Assembly: GCA_025454445.1 (NCBI GenBank)
Contig: JALOOK010000030.1
Location: forward strand, 1-23,663
Direction of reading: 5' to 3'
DNA: 23,663 bases
DNA from: Oscillatoria sp. Prado101
GTDB lineage: Bacteria; Cyanobacteriota; Cyanobacteriia; Cyanobacteriales; Oscillatoriaceae
Position 1 is the stretch's first letter. Each line of letters starts with the position of its first letter. Under the pieces are notes generated by a model. The model worked only from the letters and a program-made list of their open reading frames with translations. It had not been told where the DNA came from and did no database searches. A program made the position numbers and the translations under genes. Of this stretch, positions 1-7,409 are shown piece by piece.

Positions 1-1
1 C

Positions 2-115
2 TGCTCGATTGCTAAAGCGCGGCGGGATCTGGGCTATGAGCCAAAAATAGCGCTGGAAGAGGGAATGCGGCGCAGTCTGCGGTGGGTGTTTGAGAAATAC
101 ACCTATTTATTTTAA
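2..115 (+). CDS. C-terminal end of an extended-SDR (NAD-dependent) sugar epimerase/dehydratase, cut by the window edge
   Basis: Only the last 37 codons are present, ending in TAA at 113-115. The visible peptide has the LGY.P.....EG......W pattern that closes many NAD-dependent epimerase/dehydratases, where the last helices pack on the substrate domain. The catalytic and nucleotide-binding parts lie outside the window. It reads in the same direction as the complete epimerase at 508-1536, so two related epimerases are neighbours, separated by about 390 bp of repeat DNA. Substrate cannot be judged. Another extended-SDR subfamily remains possible. Confidence 0.6.
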   Translation, partial: CSIAKARRDLGYEPKIALEEGMRRSLRWVFEKYTYLF

Positions 116-262
116 CCGCAGATAAACGCAGATAAACGCAGATATAGCGTTCCTCTACTGAGAAACCCGGTTTCTTTAAGAAACCGGGTTTCTGGGGGCA
201 CTTCATCCAAATGAGAACCGCTAGATCATCTATCAGCGTCCATCAGCGTCCATCTGCGGTTA
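114..262. repeat. AACCGCAGATAAACGC repeat pair (family B) interrupted by a family A palindrome
   Basis: At 114-142 the unit CAGATAAACG recurs directly after AACCG. At 232-262 a related sequence appears in inverse orientation and ends in ATCTGCGGTT. Between them (143-225) lies a complete family A element. Family B recurs at 19335-19413, where its inverted arms are separated by only about 10 bp, so here the B element appears split by insertion of A. The spacer 116-507 has no gene: it holds B, A and a family C copy. Confidence 0.7.
143..225. repeat. Family A MITE-like palindrome, copy 1
   Basis: The core at 161-193 is a perfect inverted repeat: AGAAACCCGGTTTCT, TTA, then its reverse complement. 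The outer ends read TATAGCG on the left and CCGCTAGA on the right. The right flank (CTTCATCC..., complement GGATGAAG) matches the left flank of copies at 2995 and 13536, so this copy is inverted relative to those. It lies inside a family B repeat. Confidence 0.8.
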
Positions 263-319
263 AAATTTGGTTCAGCTTCTTTACAAGAGTGCGGCGCTGC
301 TGTATGATTTCGGCAGGGA

Positions 320-464
320 GTGTCCAATTTTTGTAATCCCCCTCACCCCCAACCCCTCTCCCACAAGGGGAGAGGGGAGAAATCTTTATTTTTCCCCCCT
401 CTCCCGACCTGGGAGAGGGGGGGAACGGGGGGTGAGGGTGAAACCCTTTGCAAAAAGGGGATGC
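320..464. repeat. Family C G/C-tract palindromic element, copy 1
   Basis: The element is about 145 bp. Its core (339-438) starts CCCCTCACCCCCAACCCC and ends GGGGGGTGAGGG, with two internal stem-loops built from CCCTCTCCC/GGGAGAGGG. The ends are imperfect inverted repeats: TCCAATTTTTGTA on the left, and TGCAAAAAGGGGATG on the right. A near-identical copy is at 1549-1695 and a third lies inside the membrane-protein gene at 4974-5071. It ends 44 bp before the epimerase start codon. Confidence 0.75.
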
Positions 465-507
465 TCTCTGTCCGCAAGTGGTCTTGGTGGGGGTTGGACA
501 GGAATAC

Positions 508-1536
508 ATGAAGCATTTAGTTACCGGCGGTTCGGGATTTTTGGGCAATCTGATTGCTAGGCGTCTCTGGGAGCGGGGCGAGGAGGTGAAAATTCTCGAT
601 ATCTGGGAAGATCCGACCCGTCCGCAGGAGATAGAATTTATTAATTGCGATATCCGCGATCGCGCCGGTGTGGCGGCGGCGATGCGGGGTGCCGATATTG
701 TTCACCACAATGTGGCGCTGGTTCCCCTCACAAAGTCGGGCGGTAAATTTTGGGAAGTGAATGTCGAAGGGAGTCGGATTGCGGCGGAAGAAGCTGTGCG
801 AGCGGGGGTGAGGAGTTTTATACATATGAGTTCGAGCGCGATTTTTGGCGCTCCGAAAAGTTGCCCGATTACCGGCGAGACTCCTCCTAACCCCATAGAA
901 ATTTACGGGAGGGGCAAGTTAGCCGGTGAGTTGGCGGTGCGCGAGATTTGCGAAAAAACCGGCATGCCACTTATTGTAATCCGCCCGCGCACGATTCTGG
1001 GGGAGGGGAGACTGGGGATTTTTCAAATCTTGTTTGAGTGGATTCAAGAGGGCAGAAACGTTTACGTCACCGGCACCGGCAATGTCGAGTTTCAGTTTGT
1101 TCACGCCCTGGACTTGATGGATGCGTACATGCTAGCCCTGGACTTGGGCAAGCCGGGGATTTACAATGTGGGTACGGACAGATACGGCACGCTGCGAGGG
1201 GGATTAGAGAATCTGATTGATTACGCCGGCACTGATTCAAAAGTTAAAAGTGTGCCGGCGTGGCTGGCAATCGGCACCTTGACAGTGCTAGACTTGCTGG
1301 GTTTAAGTCCCTTAGCGCCCTGGCACTACCTGACTTATCACAAAGCGTTCCATTTTGATGTGACGCCGTTACTGAAGTTGGGCTGGAAGCCGAAATACTC
1401 GAATGATGAGATGTTCCGCGAGAGTTACGACTGGTTCAGGCAAAACTATGATAAGCTAGCGGCTGAAAAGGCAAAATCACCCCACCGGCGTCCCGTAAAA
1501 GAGAAACTGTTATGGGTGTTGAAGCAACTTTCCTAG
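508..1536 (+). CDS. NAD-dependent epimerase/dehydratase (extended SDR)
   Basis: 342 aa. It probably acts in the cytoplasm on a nucleotide- or lipid-linked sugar. A Rossmann TGGSGFLG loop is at residues 6-13 and an acidic stretch (ILDIWED) follows the second strand, as expected for NAD binding. A serine-rich HMSSSAIFG segment (about 107-115) and the YxxxK catalytic pair (YGRGK, Y133 and K137) follow. The reading frame is open upstream through repeat DNA; I chose ATG 508 because TGGSGFLG then falls at the normal distance from the N-terminus and AGGA lies just upstream. The SMR gene follows after a family C insertion, then the UbiA-family gene, which suggests an operon for a polyprenyl-linked sugar. 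A role like the DprE2 reductase of the mycobacterial arabinose donor pathway is possible but unproven. Confidence 0.85.
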   Translation: MKHLVTGGSGFLGNLIARRLWERGEEVKILDIWEDPTRPQEIEFINCDIRDRAGVAAAMRGADIVHHNVALVPLTKSGGKFWEVNVEGSRIAAEEAVRAGVRSFIHMSSSAIFGAPKSCPITGETPPNPIEIYGRGKLAGELAVREICEKTGMPLIVIRPRTILGEGRLGIFQILFEWIQEGRNVYVTGTGNVEFQFVHALDLMDAYMLALDLGKPGIYNVGTDRYGTLRGGLENLIDYAGTDSKVKSVPAWLAIGTLTVLDLLGLSPLAPWHYLTYHKAFHFDVTPLLKLGWKPKYSNDEMFRESYDWFRQNYDKLAAEKAKSPHRRPVKEKLLWVLKQLS

Positions 1537-1548
1537 TCAGGCGGGGAG

Positions 1549-1695
1549 CATGCCATTTTTGTACTCCCCCTCACCCCCAACCCCTCTCCCACAAGGGGAG
1601 AGGGGAGAATTCTTTATTTTCCCCCCTCTCCCGCCCTGGGAGAGGGGGGGAACGGGGGGTGAGGGTGACAATCTTTGCAAAAATGGGATGCTGCC
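1549..1695. repeat. Family C element, copy 2, flanked by 13-bp direct repeats
   Basis: The 147-bp element has the same core as 320-464. Its terminal inverted repeats are CATGCCATTTTTGTA (1549-1563) and TGCAAAAATGGGATG (1677-1691), matching at 13 of 15 positions. It is bracketed by the direct repeat GTCAGGCGGGGAG at 1536-1548 and 1696-1708, which looks like a target-site duplication. The insertion separates the epimerase stop from the SMR start. Confidence 0.75.
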
Positions 1696-1714
1696 GTCAG
1701 GCGGGGAGAATGAT

Positions 1715-2068
1715 ATGAATCCTAATTGGGTGGCGTGGGTATTTCTGTTGGCGGCTGCGGTGAACAATTGCATTGGGAGTTTACTCCTGAAGCGCTCTCG
1801 CCTGGAAGCCCCCGATCCTGGCTTAACTTCCTTGGTGTTCTCGCCCTGGTTCATCGGGGCGGTACTCGTGTATGGAATTAACGTGGTGCTGTTTGCGAAA
1901 GCGCTGGATAAATTGCCGGTTTCAGCGGCATATCCCGTGTTTGCCGGCATCGGATTTGGCTTGCTTGCCATTGGCGGAAGCTGGTTTTTTGGAGAGCGTC
2001 TGGGGGTGACTCAATGGGTGGGATTAGGGACGATTCTAGCCGGCATGATTATTATGTCGCGCGCGTGA
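1715..2068 (+). CDS. SMR/EamA-type four-helix membrane protein, likely lipid-linked sugar flippase subunit
   Basis: 117 aa, with four predicted membrane helices (about 5-25, 40-62, 68-88 and 95-114) and overall similarity to the EmrE layout. Where EmrE carries its essential proton/drug-binding Glu14, this protein has Asn18 (NNCIGSLLLK). Drug/proton antiport is therefore unlikely, and ArnE/ArnF-like flipping of a polyprenyl-phosphate sugar fits better. The start is ATG 1715, preceded by GGGGAG with good spacing; the frame is open further upstream only through repeat DNA. It overlaps the UbiA-family gene by 4 bases (GTGA), a sign of translational coupling. Function is inferred from the missing Glu and from context. 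Confidence 0.8.
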   Translation: MNPNWVAWVFLLAAAVNNCIGSLLLKRSRLEAPDPGLTSLVFSPWFIGAVLVYGINVVLFAKALDKLPVSAAYPVFAGIGFGLLAIGGSWFFGERLGVTQWVGLGTILAGMIIMSRA

Positions 2069-2937
2069 CTCCGCATATCATAAAGCTGCTGCGCCCGCAC
2101 CAGTGGACGAAAAATCTATTCTGTCTGGCGGGGGTGATTTTTGGTGGTCGGTTATTTCAACCGGCTGCCATTGTTATAGCCTGCGCGGTGATGGCAATTT
2201 TTTGCGCTGCTGCCTCAGCGATGTATATTTTCAACGACATTCAGGATATAGAGCGAGATCGCCAGCACCCAAAAAAGCAGTTTCGCCCTCTCGCCAGTGG
2301 AAAAGTCAGCGTCAGCGCTGCTGCTTCTATCGCTCTCTTTCTCGCCCTAGTCGCTTTGACTGGGGCTTATTATTTTGGGCCGGCAACACTGGCGTGTCTC
2401 GCCCTCTATGTTGCCGTCAATTTCGCCTACTCACTGAAGCTGAAACACTTGCCCCTGCTGGATGTCAGCTGCATTGCTGTTGGGTTTGTGCTGCGGCTGC
2501 TAGCCGGTGTTTACGCTCTCGGCGACAAACCGACGGCGTGGATTGCGCTTTGCACTTCTTTCCTGGCGCTATTTTTGGGTTTTGCCAAAAGGAGGTGCGA
2601 ACTGTTCGATTTGGGGGATAAAGAAAACAGCCAAAGGCCAGTTTTGTCCCACTACACTGTGCCCTATTTGGATTCCTTGGTGAACAGCACCGCCACCATG
2701 ACGGTGATGTGCTACGCTCTTTTTACCGCCACTTCTGGGAAGAATCCCTCTCTGGTTGTGACGGTGCCGGTTGTGCACTACGCAATCATGCACTACAAAC
2801 ATCTGGTGATGGTGCGAGCCGGTGCTGAGGAACCGGATCGGATTCTGCTGCAAGACAGTCGCATCAAATTGAGCATTGTCATCTGGCTGATCAGCTACTT
2901 AGTGATTTTCCACGGAAATCTCCATTTCTTCCGCTAG
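2065..2937 (+). CDS. UbiA-family prenyltransferase, decaprenyl-phosphate phosphoribosyltransferase-like
   Basis: 290 aa polytopic membrane enzyme. The N-terminus LLRPHQWTKNLF, the Asp-rich motif NDIQDIERD (residues 57-65) and the following HPKKQFRPLASG strongly recall the mycobacterial DPPR synthase branch (Rv3806c-like), which joins phosphoribosyl pyrophosphate to a polyprenyl phosphate. A second acidic segment (LFDLGDKEN, around residue 180) would bind the other metal. I chose GTG 2065 because it gives the 4-base overlap with the SMR stop and puts LLRPHQW near the N-terminus; a GTG-free start is not available nearby. With the SMR protein and epimerase it may make and flip a lipid-linked pentose. 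A ubiquinone- or chlorophyll-type UbiA is less likely given the motifs. Confidence 0.85.
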   Translation: MTPHIIKLLRPHQWTKNLFCLAGVIFGGRLFQPAAIVIACAVMAIFCAAASAMYIFNDIQDIERDRQHPKKQFRPLASGKVSVSAAASIALFLALVALTGAYYFGPATLACLALYVAVNFAYSLKLKHLPLLDVSCIAVGFVLRLLAGVYALGDKPTAWIALCTSFLALFLGFAKRRCELFDLGDKENSQRPVLSHYTVPYLDSLVNSTATMTVMCYALFTATSGKNPSLVVTVPVVHYAIMHYKHLVMVRAGAEEPDRILLQDSRIKLSIVIWLISYLVIFHGNLHFFR

Positions 2938-2942
2938 TAAAG

Positions 2943-2974
2943 TAGGGTGCGGAGCGCGAAGCGTAACGCACCCC
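2943..2974. repeat. GGTGCG...CGCACC short palindrome (family G)
   Basis: This imperfect inverted repeat, TAGGGTGCGGAG to GTAACGCACCCC, lies right after the UbiA-family stop. A related pair of arms is at 19863-19919. It could fold in the transcript, but no T-run follows, so I do not call it a terminator. Confidence 0.5.
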
Positions 2975-2994
2975 GGAACCTCGGCTCACCTACT

Positions 2995-3090
2995 TATAGC
3001 GTTTCTCAGTTGGATGAACTGCGCTTCAGAAACCCGGTTTCTTTAAGAAACCGGGTTTCTCAGTCCCTCACTAATATGAGAAAGGCTATA
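2995..3090. repeat. Family A MITE-like palindrome, copy 2
   Basis: The core at 3028-3060 is identical to copy 1. Outer ends TATAGCGTTTCTCA and TGAGAAAGGCTATA are inverted repeats matching 13 of 14 positions. The left flank carries GTTGGATGAACT. It lies between the convergent UbiA-family gene and the large membrane-protein gene. Confidence 0.85.
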
Positions 3091-3126
3091 TAAGCTGTTA
3101 AGCTTTTAATTGGCATGTGGTCGAAA

Positions 3127-3173
3127 GGAGGCAGAGCCTCCAAACGGGCGTTCCCAGGCGGAGCCTGGGAACG
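3127..3173. repeat. GGAGGCAGAGCCTCC / GTTCCCAGGC palindrome pair (family D)
   Basis: Two adjacent palindromes: GGAGGCAGAGCCTCC (3127-3141), then one with arms CGTTCCCAGGC and GCCTGGGAACG (3149-3173). Related copies are at 14815-14854 and 19233-19278. It sits 23 bp beyond the stop of the minus-strand membrane-protein gene, so it may be transcribed as that gene's 3' hairpin. Confidence 0.65.
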
Positions 3174-3195
3174 AGGGTAAAATCCAAAATTTGGC

Positions 3196-5904
3196 TTAAC
3201 GAATCTCAACGCGGTACACGCCAGTCAGCGGTACAGCAGAATGGCTTGCCGGCATGTAAATCCAGGCTTTGAGATTGTGAGTTCCCTTTGGCATAACTTC
3301 CGCATTCAAGTTAACCTTCCAGCCAGCGTTGCTGTAAGCGCTGCTTTTAAGCGCTTGCGCAACATCTGGGCGGGGTAAGTGAATTGTCGTAACGGCGACC
3401 GGCTTGTTATCCTTTCCATAGGTTAGCAAAACAAAATTTGTCTGTCCTTTGACTGATTTCCGAGTCGCCCATCCAGATAGTGAAATGGTGTTCCCTTTTT
3501 TAAAGGGCTTATCGTTCTTTGTGTTGCGGGTGTCGAGAAATCCCTTTAAGTCAGCAGTCTGTTTGGGAAGGAACTTGAGCGCACTCAGCCGAGATGAAAT
3601 TTGGTCTAGTGAGATAGCTGAAGGCTGGACGCTGGCCAGATTGTAGGAAACCAAGCTGAGCTTAATGTTGGGTTTAAAGAGAAAAGGATTTCTTGTCGAA
3701 AAGCTAAAGCTTTTGACCCGACTCGGTAATTCTCCTTGAAACAGCGAGAAGGCTTCAAGAGCGTCTTGAGGAAGGTGGCTGATGAGGACGCCGTTTTCTG
3801 AATTCCCTGGAAGAAGTCTGGCAACCCAGCTATAATTATTTAGGTCAGTTACCAGCAGCTTAACCGGCGGCACTCGGAAGAGCGTTTTATAGAGTTTGCC
3901 AAACGTGGAATACTCGAATTTAATTGCGGCGCGAACTATCGAGCCATCGCTCTTTTCCAAAGGCTGGGGAGTGTTCCAAGGAATTGATATTGTTTTGCTT
4001 CCGGGAAGGGCTGAGCAGATACTGGACTTGCGCCTTGACAGGATCGTCAGATTGGACAGACCCGGCATATTGATAAACTCAGGGAGTTCCGGAGATACTT
4101 CATAGTTGCACAAAATGTGGAAAAATGTTTCTGGTTCGTCAAAGAAAGGATGCCGGCCATCAATCGATGCGAAGTTATAAAAGATGTAGTCTCTCGGCGC
4201 GGAAGACAGACTCTTGTAGTTGGCGCTGTCCAGAAACCGTGTGTAAGCCGAGTAAGACTGGAAAACGGGTCGGGGTTTCCAATTCAGTTGATTTGCCTCT
4301 GCTAGCAAGACTTCCCAGGGAACAATGTCTATGGGTTTCTTTCCCACCAGACGGAGCGCCTGTTCGGGAAGCTTGATTTGAGCTAAATCTGCGGCACTAA
4401 TTTTATTCAATCTGGACTGAAACGCCTTAAGATTGAGGAGGGATGACAGCTGCGCCCCCACTCTCGCCGGCGTTAGCGCCTGAACGTGAGGGATGAATAC
4501 CCCCAGATTAACCGTCAGGTAGGCGAAAGCCAGGATTAGGACGTAACCGTGCGCGAAATGTGAGAGCTTTTGAAAGCGCACTGTTTTAAGTTTTTCCCAA
4601 CACAGCCAAACGATGATGGGGGTGAACCGGATAAAACCAGCAACGTGAAGATCCTGACGTACAAACCCGTGTTTAAAGGCTAGCGCCAAAACAAAAGCAA
4701 GAACCAGAGCCCAGCCTAGATTCCCTTCTCGGGCTAGTAAGATGAGAAGGATTGATCCCAAAATTAATTCGGAAACGGCAAATCCTAGTTCCCAGTTTGA
4801 GCCAACGATACTCATGGCACTGGAATACCCCTCGGAAATTTCCAGACAGCCTTTCAGATAATCTGCTAGTGAGGGCGAGGAATACAAAACCGTTACGCTC
4901 AGGAACAAACAGTAGGAGACATAAAATCCTCTCTTCCAGCCTAGCCGGCGCAGGTATGTAGATAGAGTCCTTGCCCTCACCCCCTGCCCCCTCTCCCAAG
5001 CAGGGAGAGGGGGATCTGAAAAGTCTGGTTCCCCTTCTCCCCTTGTGGGAGAAGGGGTTAGGGGATGAGGGGTTGCCGAAGCTAGACGCACCCCTTTATC
5101 ATTAGCAATTTCTTCTCGATACTCCGCGACAAAGGGAAGAAGGATTCGTTTCTGCATCAGCCAAGTGACTGCTCCAATTATACCGGCAAAAACCAGACAC
5201 AGGAGTACCTCTTTCAGGCTAATTTTGGGGTTGGGGTTTAAAAATATGAAGGCAACAGAGATGGCTGCCAGTAAGGCATCGGTGACAGCCAAAAAGCTAA
5301 TCAGCCTGTCGGATTTGGATTTGAGAGAGCTGCAGAAATTAGCGCCTAACAGCAAAATCAGCGAGCCAAGCGTGTTTACTCCAACAGTAAACTTGGTCAG
5401 CAAACAAAAGCCGGCAATGCCTCCCAGTCCCACAGCCGCCCATCGAATGTACTTTCTTTGCCACAGACTGTCGAAAGACAAGACAATTAAAAACGTGCAG
5501 ATCAGTTCGTGTTCAAAACTTGAGATCCCCAGCAGAAATGGGACGGTCAGGGCGCTCGCCACTAACATCTTTTGTAGGGGGTGTTTCAGCTTGATTAGCT
5601 TCGCAACAGCCAGCCCGCAAAATATTAAGTGGACTGCCGCATGAAAGCCGACTACCGAAAGAAAGTGCTGCTTTAAGGCCAGTCCCGCAACAACCAGGTA
5701 TCCAAAAGGCCCGCAAGTGAATATAATGTCTTTTCCAAAGATAAGTTTTTCGGCGGCGGCGCGACTGATCGCATAAGCCCAAGATGGATCTAGACCTTTG
5801 GCCATTCCCACCGGCATTTGCAAGAAGGCCAGGAAAAAGTACGCGGCTGGAATCGCCCACGCCAAACAGGGCATCCAGCCTTTCATTCTTGATGTCACAG
5901 TCAT
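3196..5904 (-). CDS. Large polytopic membrane protein of unknown function with a repeat-derived insert
   Basis: 902 aa, not recognised. The N-terminal half has about ten hydrophobic segments (around 12-33, 68-105, 113-143, 154-190, 201-222, 232-250, 327-342, 371-391, 396-436 and 452-472), followed by a hydrophilic C-terminal region of about 430 residues. GLDPSW (38-42) and FTCGPFGYL (62-70) fall in the first outer loop, where GT-C-fold glycosyltransferases and related membrane enzymes place catalytic acidic residues; this is only an analogy. Residues about 275-313 (Pro- and Gly-rich, with SPTRGEGE and PAWERGQG) are encoded by a family C repeat and lie in a loop between helices 6 and 7. The start is ATG 5904; a second ATG at residue 7 is possible, and neither has a strong ribosome site. 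It is convergent with the sugar operon. Confidence 0.8.
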   Translation of the reverse strand: MTVTSRMKGWMPCLAWAIPAAYFFLAFLQMPVGMAKGLDPSWAYAISRAAAEKLIFGKDIIFTCGPFGYLVVAGLALKQHFLSVVGFHAAVHLIFCGLAVAKLIKLKHPLQKMLVASALTVPFLLGISSFEHELICTFLIVLSFDSLWQRKYIRWAAVGLGGIAGFCLLTKFTVGVNTLGSLILLLGANFCSSLKSKSDRLISFLAVTDALLAAISVAFIFLNPNPKISLKEVLLCLVFAGIIGAVTWLMQKRILLPFVAEYREEIANDKGVRLASATPHPLTPSPTRGEGEPDFSDPPLPAWERGQGVRARTLSTYLRRLGWKRGFYVSYCLFLSVTVLYSSPSLADYLKGCLEISEGYSSAMSIVGSNWELGFAVSELILGSILLILLAREGNLGWALVLAFVLALAFKHGFVRQDLHVAGFIRFTPIIVWLCWEKLKTVRFQKLSHFAHGYVLILAFAYLTVNLGVFIPHVQALTPARVGAQLSSLLNLKAFQSRLNKISAADLAQIKLPEQALRLVGKKPIDIVPWEVLLAEANQLNWKPRPVFQSYSAYTRFLDSANYKSLSSAPRDYIFYNFASIDGRHPFFDEPETFFHILCNYEVSPELPEFINMPGLSNLTILSRRKSSICSALPGSKTISIPWNTPQPLEKSDGSIVRAAIKFEYSTFGKLYKTLFRVPPVKLLVTDLNNYSWVARLLPGNSENGVLISHLPQDALEAFSLFQGELPSRVKSFSFSTRNPFLFKPNIKLSLVSYNLASVQPSAISLDQISSRLSALKFLPKQTADLKGFLDTRNTKNDKPFKKGNTISLSGWATRKSVKGQTNFVLLTYGKDNKPVAVTTIHLPRPDVAQALKSSAYSNAGWKVNLNAEVMPKGTHNLKAWIYMPASHSAVPLTGVYRVEIR
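4974..5071. repeat. Family C element, copy 3, in frame inside a coding region
   Basis: The element runs from CCCTCACCCCCTGCCCCC to GGGGATGAGGG with two internal stem-loops: CCCTCTCCC/GGGAGAGGG (4989-5011) and CCCCTTCTCCC/GGGAGAAGGGG (5031-5056). It matches the cores at 339-438 and 1568-1665. The host frame stays open across it and resumes with a membrane helix. Confidence 0.8.
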
Positions 5905-5973
5905 GTCAGTAAGCAGAAAGACAGCGTTTAAATAGCCATAAAAAAGACTATCACACTGCCGGCGTGTTTTATC

Positions 5974-6660
5974 CTAGACTGAGGGGTGCCAACCGGCACG
6001 TCCGGCGGCTGCGATCGCAATCGCTTGCGGCAAAATCTTGTGTTCCTGGACTTGAATGCGGGCGTGCAGCGTTTCCGGATTGTCCTCGGGCAGCACCGGC
6101 ACCGCTGCCTGTATAATAATCGGGCCACTGTCCACTTCCGCACGGACAATATGAACCGTACATCCTGTTATTTTCACCCCAGCTTTCAGCGCATCCCCCA
6201 CACCATCAGCGCCCGGAAAACTCGGTAACAAGCTGGGGTGGATGTTGAGAATTCGGTCGGGGAAAGCGTCAAGGAGAACTTCGGTGATGATTCGCATCCA
6301 ACCGGCCATAATTACCCACTCCACATCATACTGCTGCAGGGTCTTGACAATTTCGCCATCTAAATCTTTGCGGCGCTTGTAGTCGCGGTGGTTGAGCAGC
6401 ACAGCCGGCACGCCCCACCTGTCGGCGCGTGCGGCGACTTTCGCTCCGGGGTTGTTGTAAATCACCACTTGTATTTGGGCGTTCAGCTGCCGGTCTGCGA
6501 TCGCCTGGGCGATCGCTTCAAAGTTCGTGCCGCTACCGGAAGCCATCACTCCCAGTTTCAGCGGGGAGCAGGCGGGGGGATATTCCACCATCAGGTTGGG
6601 GGGGATGGCGGGAGAAATGAAGCTGGGAGTGGGTTCAGCCGGTGGCCGATCGGAAGTCAT
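5974..6660 (-). CDS. purN: Phosphoribosylglycinamide formyltransferase (GAR transformylase)
   Basis: 228 aa. It transfers a formyl group from 10-formyl-tetrahydrofolate to GAR, the third step of de novo purine synthesis, in the cytoplasm. The GAR-phosphate loop SGSGTNFEAI is at 41-50. The catalytic Asn/His pair is in NIHPSLLPSFPG (N139, H141) and the catalytic Asp in VDSGPII (D177); these correspond to N106, H108 and D144 of E. coli PurN. The core is of normal length, preceded by about 34 extra, Pro-rich N-terminal residues. An ATG at residue 24 would shorten the extension, so the true start is uncertain. The segment after FPG (ADGVGDALKAG) differs from the enterobacterial form. The gene is on the minus strand with no obvious operon partner. 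Confidence 0.93.
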   Translation of the reverse strand: MTSDRPPAEPTPSFISPAIPPNLMVEYPPACSPLKLGVMASGSGTNFEAIAQAIADRQLNAQIQVVIYNNPGAKVAARADRWGVPAVLLNHRDYKRRKDLDGEIVKTLQQYDVEWVIMAGWMRIITEVLLDAFPDRILNIHPSLLPSFPGADGVGDALKAGVKITGCTVHIVRAEVDSGPIIIQAAVPVLPEDNPETLHARIQVQEHKILPQAIAIAAAGRAGWHPSV

Positions 6661-6763
6661 GGGCAGAGAAATGGAATCAGCGGTTGATGCAATTTTGATA
6701 TTAGCAGGAAAATGCGCCGGCGATATTAAAATAAAATAAACTTTTCATCAGAGGGATGTCCTG

Positions 6764-6796
6764 AGAAACCCGGTTTCTTTAAAAAACCGGGTTTCT
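6764..6796. repeat. Family A core palindrome, copy with one arm mismatch
   Basis: AGAAACCCGGTTTCT, then TTA, then AAAAACCGGGTTTCT: one G-to-A change in the right arm breaks one pair. The TATAGCG outer ends are not evident. It lies between the 5' end of purN and the 3' end of the CAP-domain gene, both minus strand, in a 188-bp spacer with nothing else recognisable. Confidence 0.8.
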
Positions 6797-6848
6797 GGCA
6801 TTCTCGCCTAGACTGTAGGGTGGCTTACGCTTCGCTTTCCCTCCCTAC

Positions 6849-7409
6849 TTATCTGTAGGCTTTGGCATAGGTAATCGCGCACATGGCCCCATATTTGATG
6901 TGATGGCCGAAGGCAACTCCTGTGACTAGGTAATCTGGGTTAAAGATGTTTTTCCTGTGCCCGCGAGTGGGAACTCCGTCATCTATAATTAAAGACATCA
7001 CAATATCTTCCGCTGTGCGGTCGCCATAACTGATATTTTCCGCCGCCGCACCTTGCCACTCACCGTAACGATTCATCCGGGAAAACGGATCGCTGCCATC
7101 ACTGCCCGTGTGGCCGGTTAGACCTTTTGGCCCTTGGTCTTTGACGTGATCTCTCGCTGCCATAGACATCCCTCTCGACACTTTGAATGGCGGTAAAGAA
7201 CGAGCCGAGCGCAAAAAGCGGATTGCCTCCTCAACCGCCCTGACGCCTTCCTGCGTTATGATGGGGATTTGTCCGGGCAGTTGCAGCAATTTCCCATTAT
7301 AATACCGCATTCTTGGTTCCAAGTTTGCCGCACACGCTGCTGGATTTGTTCGCGCCAGATTCATCTGCGCGAGAACTTTTTGCTCTAAGGGCGAGAGGTA
7401 ATCTATCAT
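6849..7409 (-). CDS. CAP-domain (SCP/PR-1-like) protein
   Basis: 186 aa, almost entirely a CAP domain. The usual pocket residues are visible: H100 in GLTGHTGSDGS, E124 in AAENISYG and H151 in RGHRKNIFNPDY, with the terminal VTGVAFG strand. CAP proteins are usually secreted and bind lipids, sterols or metals; several bacterial ones are of unknown role. No signal peptide is visible, so the protein may be cytoplasmic or exported by another route. I chose ATG 7409 because CCAGGAGAAAAAGTCG gives a strong ribosome site upstream; an in-frame start 30 bases earlier would overlap that site. The gene stands alone, upstream of purN on the same strand with a 188-bp gap. Confidence 0.85.
   Translation of the reverse strand: MIDYLSPLEQKVLAQMNLARTNPAACAANLEPRMRYYNGKLLQLPGQIPIITQEGVRAVEEAIRFLRSARSLPPFKVSRGMSMAARDHVKDQGPKGLTGHTGSDGSDPFSRMNRYGEWQGAAAENISYGDRTAEDIVMSLIIDDGVPTRGHRKNIFNPDYLVTGVAFGHHIKYGAMCAITYAKAYR

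Noticed and set aside
448..507. Longer epimerase start at 448
   Set aside because: The extension begins in family C repeat DNA and would push the TGGSGFLG loop 20 residues away from the N-terminus.
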